Shown: positions 9,124 to 17,224 of the stretch, piece by piece
How positions within the stretch are numbered: position 1 is the stretch's first letter
Layout: each line of letters starts with the position of its first letter
NCBI RefSeq assembly: GCF_036327755.1
Contig: NZ_CP109596.1
Span: 6,076,001 to 6,140,000, forward strand
DNA from: Nocardia sp. NBC_01503
GTDB lineage: Bacteria; Actinomycetota; Actinomycetes; Mycobacteriales; Mycobacteriaceae
Reading direction: 5' to 3'
Length of the DNA stretch: 64,000 nt
Made by a program: the position numbers and the translations under genes
Notes under the pieces: generated by a model
The model's database searches: none
What the model was told of the DNA's origin: nothing
The model's input: only the letters and a program-made list of their open reading frames with translations

Positions 9124-10719
9124 ATGATGTGGGCATTGGCGGTATTTCCGCTCATCGTGGTGCTGGCGATGATCACCGGATTGCGCCGTCCCGCGCACTG
9201 GGCGGCGGCCACCGGAAGTGTCGTTGCGGCACTGCTGATTTGGTGGCGGCCGGAGTTCACCCTGCCCGGTACGGCACTGGGTGCGGGGGCGGGGGGAGCG
9301 GGCCTGCTGGTGCTCAACGCGGCCGCGGTCATGCTGCCCGGCGTCTACCTCAGCCAGGTCCTGACCCGGCACGGGGTGCACCGATCGCTGGGGGAGTGGG
9401 TGCGCGCACTGCCGCTCTCGGGTCCGGCCAAGGTCGCGCTGGTGGTGGCCGGAATCGCGCCGACAGTGGAGGCGCTCACCGGTTTCGGGGTCTCGCTGCT
9501 GGTCACCGTGCCGGTACTGCTGGCGCTCGCGCCGCCCGCGACCGCGCTGCGTCAGGCGATGCTCGGGATGAACATCATCCCGTGGGGGACGCTGGGCCTG
9601 GCCACCGTCATCGGCGCCGCGCTCGCCGAGGTGCCGACGGCCACGCTGGGCGTCGCCACCGCCGTTACCAGCGCCTTGATCTTCCCACTCGTGACGGTCT
9701 GGGCGGCGCTGCTGGCCCGCCATGAGAATCACTCGCGCACAGTACTTCTCGCCGCCGGAGCCGGCGGATTGCTTGCCCTGGGACTGTTGATCGTCAACGG
9801 GCTGGGCATCGTCCCGCCCGCGGGCGTACTCGCCGGATTGTTCGGTACCACGGTCGCGCTCGTGCTGTGCGCGGCGCGGCGGCCGCGCCGGATCGAAGCA
9901 CAACTGGCAACCGCCCTGTCCGAAGTCGGTGGTGCACATGAGGAAAATGCGATGCACGACGGGAGCGGCGCGCACCCGAGGAGTGCGTTCGATCGGAGTG
10001 GCACGCACGACCCGAACGGTGCGCTTGCCCTGGAGCCGCAGTCCGGACCGGCGCGGTTGCTGCCTCCGCGCACTGTCCTGCGCGCCTACGGCCTTGTCCT
10101 CGGCGGCATAGCCATCCTGCGCCTCGCCACCACCGCGGGCATCGGGCCGCTGGCCCTGCACGCCGGTGGCGCGAGCTTCGCCCTGCTGTCCTCACCGGGT
10201 CTGCCGCTGCTGGCCGCCGCCCTGCTATTGGACCGCGGCCGTCCCCGAATCCCGGACCTGCGAGCCGCTCTCACGCGGGTGACCCGCCCCCTGCTCGCCC
10301 TGACCGGCTTCGTCGTCCTCGGCCGTCTGATGGCGGACAGCGGTATGATCGCCCGCCTGGGTGCGGCGGTCGCCAACGCTCCCGAGCCGGTCGTAGCCGT
10401 GGCGGCCCCGGCCCTGGGCATGCTCAGCGGCTTCGTCACCGGTTCGAATGTCGGCGGCAATGTGCTGATGATGTCGCTGCAGCAGCAACTCGCCCCCACC
10501 GGTCTCGGCACCTGGTTCGCGGCCCTGCAGAACAGCGGCGCGGGCCACGCGGTCTTCACCTCCCTGCCGATGATCATGCTCATCCTCGCCGTGGCGGGTG
10601 AGCGCGCCACCGCGGCGGGCGTTACCGAGAACCAGTTGCTGCGCTTCGGATTACGGGTCGCCGCCGCGATCTACCTGCTGCTGGCGGTGACGGCGGTCGC
10701 GGTGGTGGCCATCGGATAG
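9124..10719 (+). CDS. L-lactate permease (LctP)-family transporter
   Basis: About 531 residues with some 12 hydrophobic segments. I place the start at the ATG pair 9124/9127 because GGGAGG lies immediately upstream; a GTG at 9031 would add a polar, unlikely extension. LctP-family signatures are visible: VEALTGFGVSLLVTVPVLLA, MLGMNIIPWGTLGLAT, and late in the protein GFVTGSNVGGNVLMMSLQQQ. A hydrophilic, histidine-rich stretch of about 50 residues (HEENAMHDGSGAHPRS) interrupts the middle and would lie on one side of the membrane. The family moves lactate, glycolate or other 2-hydroxy acids with protons. The AraC gene upstream may regulate it. Confidence 0.85.
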   Translation: MMWALAVFPLIVVLAMITGLRRPAHWAAATGSVVAALLIWWRPEFTLPGTALGAGAGGAGLLVLNAAAVMLPGVYLSQVLTRHGVHRSLGEWVRALPLSGPAKVALVVAGIAPTVEALTGFGVSLLVTVPVLLALAPPATALRQAMLGMNIIPWGTLGLATVIGAALAEVPTATLGVATAVTSALIFPLVTVWAALLARHENHSRTVLLAAGAGGLLALGLLIVNGLGIVPPAGVLAGLFGTTVALVLCAARRPRRIEAQLATALSEVGGAHEENAMHDGSGAHPRSAFDRSGTHDPNGALALEPQSGPARLLPPRTVLRAYGLVLGGIAILRLATTAGIGPLALHAGGASFALLSSPGLPLLAAALLLDRGRPRIPDLRAALTRVTRPLLALTGFVVLGRLMADSGMIARLGAAVANAPEPVVAVAAPALGMLSGFVTGSNVGGNVLMMSLQQQLAPTGLGTWFAALQNSGAGHAVFTSLPMIMLILAVAGERATAAGVTENQLLRFGLRVAAAIYLLLAVTAVAVVAIG

Positions 10720-10810
10720 CTCCGGACGGTTCGGTCACAGCCGGGGAATTTCGACGGCGGTGCGCGGTTACAGTGGGACGCTTTCGATCGACCGCCAGAC
10801 AAGGATTGAC

Positions 10811-11956
10811 GTGACCGAACCTCTACACGAGGCGCATGACCGGGCCAGTTGGGCTGAGCTGTTCTTCGACCTGGTACTTGTTTTCGCGGTGACCCAGGCG
10901 GCGCATCTGCCGGTGTCGCATCCGAATTGGGGTGCGGTGGGGCAGGCCGTACTGCTGCTGGCGGTGATGTGGTGGTCCTGGGTGGGGGTCACGCTCACGG
11001 TGCACGGGGTGGAGGACACCTCGCGCCAGCGGTTCTTCCTGTTCGCCTCCGGATTGGCCATGTTCACGATGGCCATCACCGCCCCGCACGCGTTCACCGG
11101 GCATGCCGAGCCGCTGATCTTCGCCAGCGCGCACCTGGCGCTGCGACTGCTGTTGTGGGTGGCGATCCGGCGCAAGCGGACCTTCGATCGGTGGCTGAAC
11201 CCGTACGTCATATCCGTAATCAGCGCGGCGCTGCTGGTGGTCGCCGGAATTGTGCCCGAAGGTGGTGTGCGCGTGGCGATCTGGGTGGTGGCGGTGCTGC
11301 TCGCCTTCGCCGGTCCGGCGCTGTCTGTGCGCGCGGTGGCCACGGTGCGGTTCGGTGCGACGCATCTGCCCGAGCGCTTCGCCCTGTTCGTGATCATCGC
11401 ACTCGGCGAATGTGTTGCCTCGGTGGGCAATCAGGCTTCCGAATCGCACCTCGGTTTGGCGTCGTGGGCGGCGGTGGTGCTGACCTTCCTGCTCGGCTGC
11501 GGCCTGTGGTGGCTGTACTTCGCGTACGGATTCTCCGCGATCGAGCATTCCCTGCGCACCAATCGCGTACGCGGCACGGTGGTTCGCGATGTGCTCAGCT
11601 ACGGTCACATGCTGCTGGTGGTCGGCCTGGTCCTGGTCTCGGTGGGCGCTCGCGCGGTGGTCGAACACCCGACCGGTACCGCGCACGGGGTCAACGCCTA
11701 CCTGCTTCCACTGGGCGCGGCCCTGTTCGTGCTTGGCTTCTGCTTCACCCGCTGGCGCATGTTCGGCGCACCCACGCTCGGCAGAACCGTTGTCGCACTG
11801 GCCCTGGGCGCATTGACCGCTCTCGGCTCATTCCTGCCGACCCTGGCGACCTTGATCATCGTGACGATCGTCATCGCCGCCCTCAACGCCTATGAGCACT
11901 GGGTGGTTTCGACCGGCCACGCACTGCCGCTGGTCCGGCTTCCCGGCCGCGCGTGA
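10811..11956 (+). CDS. Low temperature requirement protein A (LtrA)-like membrane protein
   Basis: A 381-residue polytopic membrane protein. The start is a GTG at 10811 preceded by AAGGA. It opens with ASWAELFFDLVLVFAVTQ, the hallmark of LtrA proteins, and has about ten hydrophobic helices including LPERFALFVIIALGECVASV. LtrA was named for a cold-growth phenotype in Listeria and its biochemical function is not established. It appears monocistronic: the preceding permease ends 91 bases upstream and the next gene starts 130 bases downstream. Confidence 0.9.
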   Translation: MTEPLHEAHDRASWAELFFDLVLVFAVTQAAHLPVSHPNWGAVGQAVLLLAVMWWSWVGVTLTVHGVEDTSRQRFFLFASGLAMFTMAITAPHAFTGHAEPLIFASAHLALRLLLWVAIRRKRTFDRWLNPYVISVISAALLVVAGIVPEGGVRVAIWVVAVLLAFAGPALSVRAVATVRFGATHLPERFALFVIIALGECVASVGNQASESHLGLASWAAVVLTFLLGCGLWWLYFAYGFSAIEHSLRTNRVRGTVVRDVLSYGHMLLVVGLVLVSVGARAVVEHPTGTAHGVNAYLLPLGAALFVLGFCFTRWRMFGAPTLGRTVVALALGALTALGSFLPTLATLIIVTIVIAALNAYEHWVVSTGHALPLVRLPGRA

Positions 11957-12086
11957 CCGCAACCGCCACCCGTTCACCAGGTGATTGCTGATCGGGCGAT
12001 TTCGGGTGTCAACCGGCGTAAGCCGCTCGCTACGGGCCGAATCGGGGGTCCGGCTCGTGACCCATCACGAGTAAAGGAAGACCCTT

Positions 12087-12455
12087 ATGAGCACCATGTC
12101 GACACCCGATGGTTTCGATGCCGAGGCGCTGCGCCGCGGTATCGAGGGCCGGGACGCCCAGGTTTTGCTGTCGCTCTACGCCGACGATGCCGAGATACGC
12201 ATGGTCGATCACCGAACCCAACCCAGTCACCCGCGGGTCATGCACGGCCGTTCGGCGATCTCCGAGATGCTGACCGACGTCTACGGCCGCGAGATGACCC
12301 ACACGCTGGAGAGCGTGGTCGTCGACGGCGACCACCTCGCCTTCCTGGAATCCTGCCGGTACCCCGACGGCGTGCGGGTGCTGTGCAGTTCGGTCGCCGA
12401 CCTGCGTGACGGCCGCATCATCGACCAGACCTCGATCCAAGCCTGGGACGAGTAG
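12087..12455 (+). CDS. SnoaL/NTF2-like protein
   Basis: A 122-residue protein with an ATG start and AAAGGAAG upstream. The order FDAEALRRGIEGRDAQVLLS, LYADDAEIRMVD, MHGRSAISEMLTDVY and a C-terminal strand ending DQTSIQAWDE is that of the NTF2-like/SnoaL fold, a cone-shaped pocket used by small isomerases, cyclases and binding proteins. No catalytic residue can be assigned. It is convergent with the SUKH-like gene. Confidence 0.85.
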   Translation: MSTMSTPDGFDAEALRRGIEGRDAQVLLSLYADDAEIRMVDHRTQPSHPRVMHGRSAISEMLTDVYGREMTHTLESVVVDGDHLAFLESCRYPDGVRVLCSSVADLRDGRIIDQTSIQAWDE

Positions 12456-12467
12456 CGGGGCAACCAC

Positions 12468-13073
12468 TCATTTCATCAGGCGCAACAGGCCCAGGTCCGG
12501 TTCCACCGCACCGTCCTGGGCCAGTGCCAGAAAGTCGGCCTCCACCGCCGTGCGGGGCAGTGCGCCCGCCCTGACCGCGCGGTAGCGCACGAAGGACCAG
12601 AGGAACACATCGAGATTGTCGAAGCGGGTGCCGCCTTCGAGTACCTCTTCCTCGTGAAACCATACGGCCACTTGGCCATTGGGGATCACGACGTACAGGT
12701 TTCCGCCGCCGTCCGCGCCGATCGAATACACATCGTCATCGGTGAGTTCGGTGGTGTAATCGGAATCCCTTATGCCGCAGTCATTCGCACCGAAGTCGAA
12801 GCCGTAGGACCAGTCGTGGATATCCAGGAACTGGGGCATCAGGCCCGAACGCACGCGCCGGTCGAAGGCGGCCAGGGCCGCCGCGTCCACGGGCGACAGT
12901 CGGGTGAGAAATGGTGTCACCGAACGTGTTTCAGCTGGCACGGAAACGGTTTCAGCCCCCGGGAACCACCGGGCCAGGTCGGTGTCGAGATCACGTTCGG
13001 TGTAGCCGGTCAGATCGGCGAGAGTGAGCGTCACGCGGGGATTGTAGGAGGGGCTGTCCGGGCGCACCGCCAT
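12468..13073 (-). CDS. SMI1/KNR4 (SUKH)-like protein
   Basis: About 201 residues from an ATG at 13073. A GTG at 13034 or an ATG at 13160 are alternatives and none has a good ribosome-binding site. The core reads VYSIGADGGGNLYVVIPNGQ, then VAVWFHEEEVLEGGTRFDN, then LDVFLWSFVRYRA. This matches the SUKH fold, in which a GxDGGGxxxxx strand is followed by a W-x-H-E-E segment. SUKH proteins often act as immunity proteins in bacterial toxin systems, but no toxin gene is adjacent. It could equally be a housekeeping SMI1-type protein. Confidence 0.65.
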   Translation of the reverse strand: MAVRPDSPSYNPRVTLTLADLTGYTERDLDTDLARWFPGAETVSVPAETRSVTPFLTRLSPVDAAALAAFDRRVRSGLMPQFLDIHDWSYGFDFGANDCGIRDSDYTTELTDDDVYSIGADGGGNLYVVIPNGQVAVWFHEEEVLEGGTRFDNLDVFLWSFVRYRAVRAGALPRTAVEADFLALAQDGAVEPDLGLLRLMK

Positions 13074-13199
13074 GGGGTGCAAAGGAATCGGAAATTTTCG
13101 CGGGTGTGGCGATAGCGGAGGTGTAAAGGCGCGGGACCCTTTCCGGTCCGTGGTGTCCAATCGAGATTCGGGTCGAGATCAGCGGAAGAGGCGATTGCT

Positions 13200-13406
13200 A
13201 TGGGCACCGTCGGCAGGAGTGTCAGTCTGTCGTACTTCCATGTCGATTGGTCGGCGGCGGAGACCGCCTTCGTCGCTCGCTCCGATCAGTACCCCGGCCT
13301 CGTCGCGCGCGATGAGTGGTCCTCGCTCGCGGCGGTCGACAGTTTGATCGAGCTGATCGAACGGCAACGGTGGCACGGTCATTCGTCCGACCGGCCCGCT
13401 GCCTGA
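13200..13406 (+). CDS. Small hypothetical protein (68 aa)
   Basis: A 68-residue frame with an ATG start preceded by GGAAGAGG at a suitable distance. The sequence (SYFHVDWSAAETAFVARSDQ, then YPGLVARDEWSSLAAVDS) is protein-like, with an aromatic beta half and a C-terminal helix LIELIERQRWHG. I do not recognise the family. It sits alone between two convergently or divergently arranged genes. The ribosome-binding site and clean composition are the main support. Confidence 0.5.
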   Translation: MGTVGRSVSLSYFHVDWSAAETAFVARSDQYPGLVARDEWSSLAAVDSLIELIERQRWHGHSSDRPAA

Positions 13407-13477
13407 CGGGTCGGATCACCGTTCCCGGGTGGGGGTCAGCGTGATCCGAACCGCGCGGCCGTGCGCGCATACGACGA

Positions 13478-13509
13478 AACCGCCGCGGCTTTGCGGGCTC
13501 GCGGCGGTT
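13478..13509. terminator. Hairpin terminator candidate downstream of the bL37-like gene
   Basis: AACCGCCGCG and its exact reverse complement CGCGGCGGTT flank a 12-base loop. It lies 52 bases beyond the stop of the reverse-strand bL37-like gene and after the end of the plus-strand 68-aa gene, so it could serve either. There is no long U-tract, as is usual in high-GC actinobacteria. Confidence 0.55.
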
Positions 13510-13560
13510 CCTGTCCTCGGCGCACCGCGACATGCCGATGTCGGGTGCGCCGGAGGTCGG

Positions 13561-13638
13561 TCAGCGCTGGTTGGGCCGATGGCCGTGATTGGCCTTCTGC
13601 AGCCGGCGGGCGCGTTTCTTGCGGGCTCGTTCGGACAT
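13561..13638 (-). CDS. Ribosomal protein bL37-like mini-protein (25 aa)
   Basis: A 25-codon frame on the reverse strand with a near-perfect ribosome-binding site (GGAGGAG) five bases before ATG. The product is extremely basic: MSERARKKRARRLQKANHGH then RPNQR. The ANHGxRPN ending after a run of Arg and Lys is, from memory, the signature of bL37, the very short protein found in mycobacterial 50S subunits by cryo-EM. Such genes are easily missed because of their length. It would bind rRNA in the large subunit. The SDR gene on the same strand ends 26 bases upstream, so co-transcription is possible. A strong hairpin follows at 13478-13509. Confidence 0.75.
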   Translation of the reverse strand: MSERARKKRARRLQKANHGHRPNQR

Positions 13639-13664
13639 GGACTCCTCCGGTTCGAATGAAAGTT

Positions 13665-14483
13665 TCAGGCCGTGTGTGCGAGCGGATTGCTCCACGCGGC
13701 CAGGCGAGCGCGCGCACGCGAATTACGCACCAGCGCGGCGGGTTTCGCGACTTCCAGGCCCTCGTAGTAGCCGCCGTTCACGACCGAGGTGGCCGGGTTG
13801 CTGAGCGTGGCCAGCACGTCGGCGGCGGATTTCACCGGCGCGTCCCGGTGACTGCGGATCTGCGGGACGTCGATCTCGAAGTCGGCGGGGTAGACGCTGA
13901 TCGCGGTGAGGCCCACCGGCCCGGCCTCGGCCAGCGAACGGCTGAACATGGTCAGCGCCAGCTTGGCCTGGGCGTAGATCGAGAGCGGGGTGTAGATTCC
14001 GCGATTGCGATCCAGGTCGGTGTAGTCGATATTGCCGCCGAGATGCAGGCGCGAGGTGACGGCCACGACGCGCCCGTTCGCCGCCGCGATCGCCGGGGCC
14101 AGTGCCGTGATGAGGCGGTGCGGGGCAAGGTAATTCACCTGGAGGGTCAACTCGTGACCGTCCTCGGTGCGGGTGCGCGCCTGCGGGGCGGGGATGGCCG
14201 CGGCATTGATCAGCGCGTCCAGACCGGCCAACTCCGCCACCAGGGTGCGGGCGAGCTCATCGACCTCGGTCAAGCGTGCGAAGTCGGCGTGCACCATACG
14301 TACCTGGCCGGGCCGGGCGACGGCCTGCAGTCGCAGGAGTGTGTCGTCGGCGCGATTCTTGTCCAGGACATGCGCGATGACGGTGTCGCCATCGGCGATC
14401 ACCCGCTCCGCGGTGGCGAATCCGAGGCGTTCCTCGGCGCCGGTCACCAGGACGGTACGGGTGCTGGACGGACTTGCGGACAT
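13665..14483 (-). CDS. Short-chain dehydrogenase/reductase
   Basis: A 272-residue SDR. The ATG at 14483 has GGGAGA upstream, so I prefer it to the longer frame from 14531. The cofactor loop reads VTGAEERLGFATAER (TGxxxxxG form), the NAG region is INAAAIPAP, the catalytic Ser is in VAVTSRLHLGG, and YAQAK supplies Tyr and Lys. It is a complete classical oxidoreductase with an NAD(P)-binding Rossmann fold. The substrate is unknown. The bL37-like gene follows after 26 bases on the same strand. Confidence 0.88.
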   Translation of the reverse strand: MSASPSSTRTVLVTGAEERLGFATAERVIADGDTVIAHVLDKNRADDTLLRLQAVARPGQVRMVHADFARLTEVDELARTLVAELAGLDALINAAAIPAPQARTRTEDGHELTLQVNYLAPHRLITALAPAIAAANGRVVAVTSRLHLGGNIDYTDLDRNRGIYTPLSIYAQAKLALTMFSRSLAEAGPVGLTAISVYPADFEIDVPQIRSHRDAPVKSAADVLATLSNPATSVVNGGYYEGLEVAKPAALVRNSRARARLAAWSNPLAHTA

Positions 14484-14867
14484 AGGTCTCCCATCAAGGT
14501 GCGCGTGACCGATACCGGGGTGGTCGATCACGCGGCTGAATCGCGACGAACGTCGCGAGGGTGGGTTGATCAGGTCGCACAGACGGCGACAATGTGCGCG
14601 CAGATCTACAACGCGACACAGAATTCGACTGGCCGGCTAGGCCGGACTTGGCGGCTCGTCCTCGCTCCCGAAGCCGAAACGCTCCAGGTTGGACGGCATC
14701 CGCTCGACGCGGTGCCCGGCACCGTCGGCAGCCGCGCACAATGTGCGGTGGGGGCCGACGGGTGCAGTCATACAGCGATATCAACCCATGGCGCGGTCAA
14801 GGGCAAGACCTTCGACCGCGCTTTGACAGATCCTTGACAGTTCGATTGTCCTGGCGTCCAGCCGGTG
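14484..14867. other. Intergenic region (384 bp) without a supported gene
   Basis: No frame here has both a start with a ribosome-binding site and protein-like composition. The right-hand part contains the hairpin at 14791-14821. ACAATGTGCG occurs twice, near 14590 and 14740. The left end should hold the promoter of the SDR gene (start 14483). A tandem TTGACAG pair lies at 14823-14839 but points toward the reverse-strand mycolyltransferase terminus and may be incidental. Confidence 0.5.
14791..14821 (-). terminator. Hairpin, probable terminator of the mycolyltransferase gene
   Basis: GCGCGGTC and GACCGCGC form a perfect 8-bp outer stem. AAGG and CCTT can extend it inside, with a small loop. 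It lies 47 bases beyond the stop codon of the reverse-strand mycolyltransferase-like gene. No U-tract is present. A MerR-type operator is the alternative reading, because the inner sequence is also dyad-symmetric. Confidence 0.45.
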
Positions 14868-15929
14868 CTAGCCGATATTGGCGGACAGGTCCGGGATCAT
14901 GCGGTAGGCCTCGTCCTGCCAGTTGTTCCAGGCGTGGATGCCGTAGGCGGGGAAGGAGTAGATGGTGTTACCGCCGCCGAGGGTGGCCATGCGGACCTGG
15001 AAGGCGCGAGTGTTGGCCAGGGCCAAGGCTTCCAGCGCCATACCGTTGACGGTGCCCATATTCGGGCCGTCCTGGGCGGTGGGCAGACCGCTCGCCGCGG
15101 CGACGTAGACGCGGGTGTTGTTGGCGATCAGGCGCGGGGCGAAGACGAAGGGGTCCATGCGCAGCCATTGCGGGCCCCACGGCGGGGCCATGGAGTCGAC
15201 GTTGTAGCCGCCCGCGTCGATCATGGCCAGGCGGATGGCCTCACGCATGCCGGGGGCGGAGATATTGAGATAGCCGGAGTAGGAACCGGCGAAGCTGAAT
15301 TGGTCGGGGTGGTACGCGGCCAGGGTCAGCGCCGCGCTGCCGCCCATGGACAGGCCGAAGACGCCGTTGCGATTCGGATTGAAGCCCAGGCGATCTCGCA
15401 GTGCCCAGCGCAGATCATTGGTGAGGAAGGATTCCCAGGTGTAGCGGTAGCTCTTGCCCGGACCGCCGGAGAGCGCGTCCGTCGCACCGGAGCCCGTATT
15501 CGCCGAGCCCGTGCCCGCGGGGATGCCGAGGAATTCGCTGGGTGCGTTCCAGTCGGTGTAGAAACTGGATTGACCGCTCACCGGCATGACCACATTGATA
15601 TTCCACGAGGCCAGGGTCTCGGCCACATTGGTCTCGATCTCCCAGCCATTGAGATCCTCGCGCGCCCGCATACCGTCGAGCGCGTAGACCACCCGATCGG
15701 TATTGCCGTCCGCGGCCCGCAACACGCGAGTCTTGATGGGGCCCATGCTCGGTGAGTCGACCCAGAAGTCGAATGCGGCCGGATTGAATGCCGCCGACGC
15801 CTTCGCGCCGTTACCGACAACCGCGATTCCCAAGGGCGTCAACAGCGTCAATGCCAGTAGAAGCACCGCTCGCCGGGCCAGACCGCCGGGTCTCTCGGTC
15901 GAATTCGACTTACCACGAATCGATCTCAT
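14868..15929 (-). CDS. Antigen 85-type mycolyltransferase / secreted esterase
   Basis: A 353-residue secreted protein. The ATG at 15929 has GAGAGGAC upstream. An N-terminal signal (RRAVLLLALTLLTPLGIAVV, ending near AKASA) is followed by FDFWVDSPSMGPIKTRVLR, YALDGMRAREDLNGWE, SGQSSFYTDWNAPS, the nucleophile GLSMGGSAAL and the catalytic GIHAWNNWQDE. This is the Ag85 fold of mycobacterial and corynebacterial mycolyltransferases, which load mycolic acids onto trehalose and arabinogalactan outside the membrane. Ser and His are visible. It is a strong marker for a mycolate-producing genus. A hairpin terminator candidate follows the stop. Confidence 0.92.
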   Translation of the reverse strand: MRSIRGKSNSTERPGGLARRAVLLLALTLLTPLGIAVVGNGAKASAAFNPAAFDFWVDSPSMGPIKTRVLRAADGNTDRVVYALDGMRAREDLNGWEIETNVAETLASWNINVVMPVSGQSSFYTDWNAPSEFLGIPAGTGSANTGSGATDALSGGPGKSYRYTWESFLTNDLRWALRDRLGFNPNRNGVFGLSMGGSAALTLAAYHPDQFSFAGSYSGYLNISAPGMREAIRLAMIDAGGYNVDSMAPPWGPQWLRMDPFVFAPRLIANNTRVYVAAASGLPTAQDGPNMGTVNGMALEALALANTRAFQVRMATLGGGNTIYSFPAYGIHAWNNWQDEAYRMIPDLSANIG

Positions 15930-16122
15930 CGATCGGGTCCTCTCGCTCGAGCGGTCTCGCGACCGCAGGGCCATCCGGATCCGGTCCCCGCACCGGGCGC
16001 TGAGCGAGCGTGGCTCGGGAGGCAGTTTCCGTCACCACGCTCGCTCGAGTACCTATCGCTCCCGACCGGGCGAACGTTGCTGAGAGGTTGCCTCGAATTC
16101 TGTGATGCGGCCCACGTCGGCG

Positions 16123-16305
16123 TCATTTGTGATTCGAACGGCCCGAGTAGAGCTCTTCCACATACCAGCCACTCGGATATTCCGGCGGCGTCTCCTCGAC
16201 TTCGGGAGACGCCGGCGGCGGCCCGGCATCGTGGGGTCGGCGCAGCATGAGCAGGGCTGCCACGAACGGCAGCGCGATAAGCGCGAAAATAGCGAAAAGT
16301 TCCAT
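16123..16305 (-). CDS. Small single-span membrane protein (60 aa)
   Basis: A 60-residue frame with an N-terminal membrane helix (MELFAIFALIALPFVAALLM) and a proline- and glutamate-rich tail with GWYVEELYSGR. The ribosome-binding site is weak. It fills the gap between the mycolyltransferase and the Rho_N-like gene on the same strand. The family is not recognised. Confidence 0.55.
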   Translation of the reverse strand: MELFAIFALIALPFVAALLMLRRPHDAGPPPASPEVEETPPEYPSGWYVEELYSGRSNHK

Positions 16306-16378
16306 ACCGCGCGCTTACCCGATCGAACCGAGTTCATCACGAGAACGGTGGAGGCATCGCCGATTCCGGGTGAGCGGA

Positions 16379-16708
16379 TCACTTCCGGCCGAGCGCCCGC
16401 GCCAGCTGATCCTTGGTCATACTGGAGCGGCCCTTGATATTTCGCTGTTTGGCCTCGTTGTAGAGCTGATCGCGGGTGAGCCCCTTCGGTCCCCGCTTGC
16501 CCGAGCGCTTCCCGCCGCGCTGTTGCGGTGACATATCCCGCACCGAGCTGCGGCCGGCGGTCTTGGTCTTCCCCTGTTGCGCCCGGTTCTTGTTCACCGT
16601 GCGCGCACCGATCTCCTTGGCACGCTCGGCGCTCTCACCCCGCTGCTCGGCGGAATCCTTGATGTGCTCGTATTCGCGTTCTTCCTCAGCGGTCCATTCC
16701 TTTGGCAT
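16379..16708 (-). CDS. Rho_N/SAP-like small basic protein (often called plasmid stabilization protein)
   Basis: A 109-residue, very hydrophilic protein. The N-terminal half is charged and helical (EYEHIKDSAEQRGESAERAK). A basic linker (GGKRSGKRGPKG) leads to LTRDQLYNEAKQRNIKGRSS then MTKDQLARALGRK, which has the helix-extended-loop-helix shape of Rho_N or SAP nucleic-acid-binding domains. Actinobacterial homologues are commonly labelled plasmid stabilization protein without experimental support. A role in nucleoid or RNA binding under stress is plausible. The CsbD gene is divergent. Confidence 0.75.
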   Translation of the reverse strand: MPKEWTAEEEREYEHIKDSAEQRGESAERAKEIGARTVNKNRAQQGKTKTAGRSSVRDMSPQQRGGKRSGKRGPKGLTRDQLYNEAKQRNIKGRSSMTKDQLARALGRK

Positions 16709-16923
16709 GACCTGGCCTTTCTGTGCGGAAGTCGATGGCGTCCGCGACTACTCACCATGCCGCGCGATTACCCCGAATTCGCCGCGATACTCGACCGTCT
16801 CTTATTTCTGAGAGTTTCCGATGGGATGCGCCGTCCCCGCATACCGGGTGGGACCCCGGGTAGTGCCCAGGTGTGGACGTCAGCGTTCGCCCGCTACGGC
16901 GGAAATACTCCGAAAGGACTGCC

Positions 16924-17097
16924 ATGAGCGCAACCGACAAGGCCAAGAACAAGGCTGACGAGCTCGCGGGTAAGACACGTGAGCAGGTCGGCAAGGCCAC
17001 CGGTGACGAAGACCAGGAGCAGCAGGGCAAGGCCGATCAGGTCAGGTCCAACATCAAGGACGCGGGGGAGAAGGTCAAGGACGCCTTCCGCCACTGA
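16924..17097 (+). CDS. CsbD-family stress protein
   Basis: A 57-residue protein with ATG at 16924 and AAAGGA six bases upstream. The sequence (MSATDKAKNKADELAGKTRE, then QVGKATGDEDQEQQGKADQV) is a textbook CsbD protein: Lys/Glu-rich, Gly-containing, and induced by general stress in many bacteria. A strong hairpin terminator follows. Its neighbours (Rho_N-like protein, STAS protein) also suggest stress physiology, but I found no convincing stress-sigma promoter directly upstream. Confidence 0.88.
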   Translation: MSATDKAKNKADELAGKTREQVGKATGDEDQEQQGKADQVRSNIKDAGEKVKDAFRH

Positions 17098-17112
17098 TTC
17101 CCCTCACGAACG

Positions 17113-17151
17113 GGCGGTGCCCGGGTGCCGATGCGGCGCCCGGGCACCGCC
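17113..17151 (+). terminator. Intrinsic terminator after csbD-like gene
   Basis: GGCGGTGCCCGGG and CCCGGGCACCGCC form a perfect 13-bp stem with a 13-base loop, beginning 16 bases after the CsbD stop codon. No U-tract is present, as is common in this GC range. Confidence 0.75.
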
Positions 17152-17224
17152 ATGTTCGGGCAACCGCGTCGGCTCGGCAGCGGTCCGGCGCATAACCTGA
17201 TGGCCACGAGACGATCTTGAAGGC

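Noticed and set aside
7849..10161. A 770-codon reverse-strand open frame opposite the AraC and permease genes
   Set aside because: It is the GC-rich mirror of the real AraC and permease genes, with Arg/Gln/His-rich composition and no domain signatures.
13478..13509. Reading the AACCGCCGCG hairpin as an operator of the 68-aa gene
   Set aside because: It lies downstream of that gene's stop and of the bL37-like gene's stop, so a terminator is simpler.
13461..14837. A 458-codon plus-strand frame opposite the SDR gene
   Set aside because: Starts in the terminator region and mirrors the SDR; Arg/Gly/Val-rich shadow composition.
16740..16923. A SigF-type promoter upstream of the CsbD gene
   Set aside because: GGGTAG occurs near 16858 but no GTTT-like -35 is found 15-17 bases before it.
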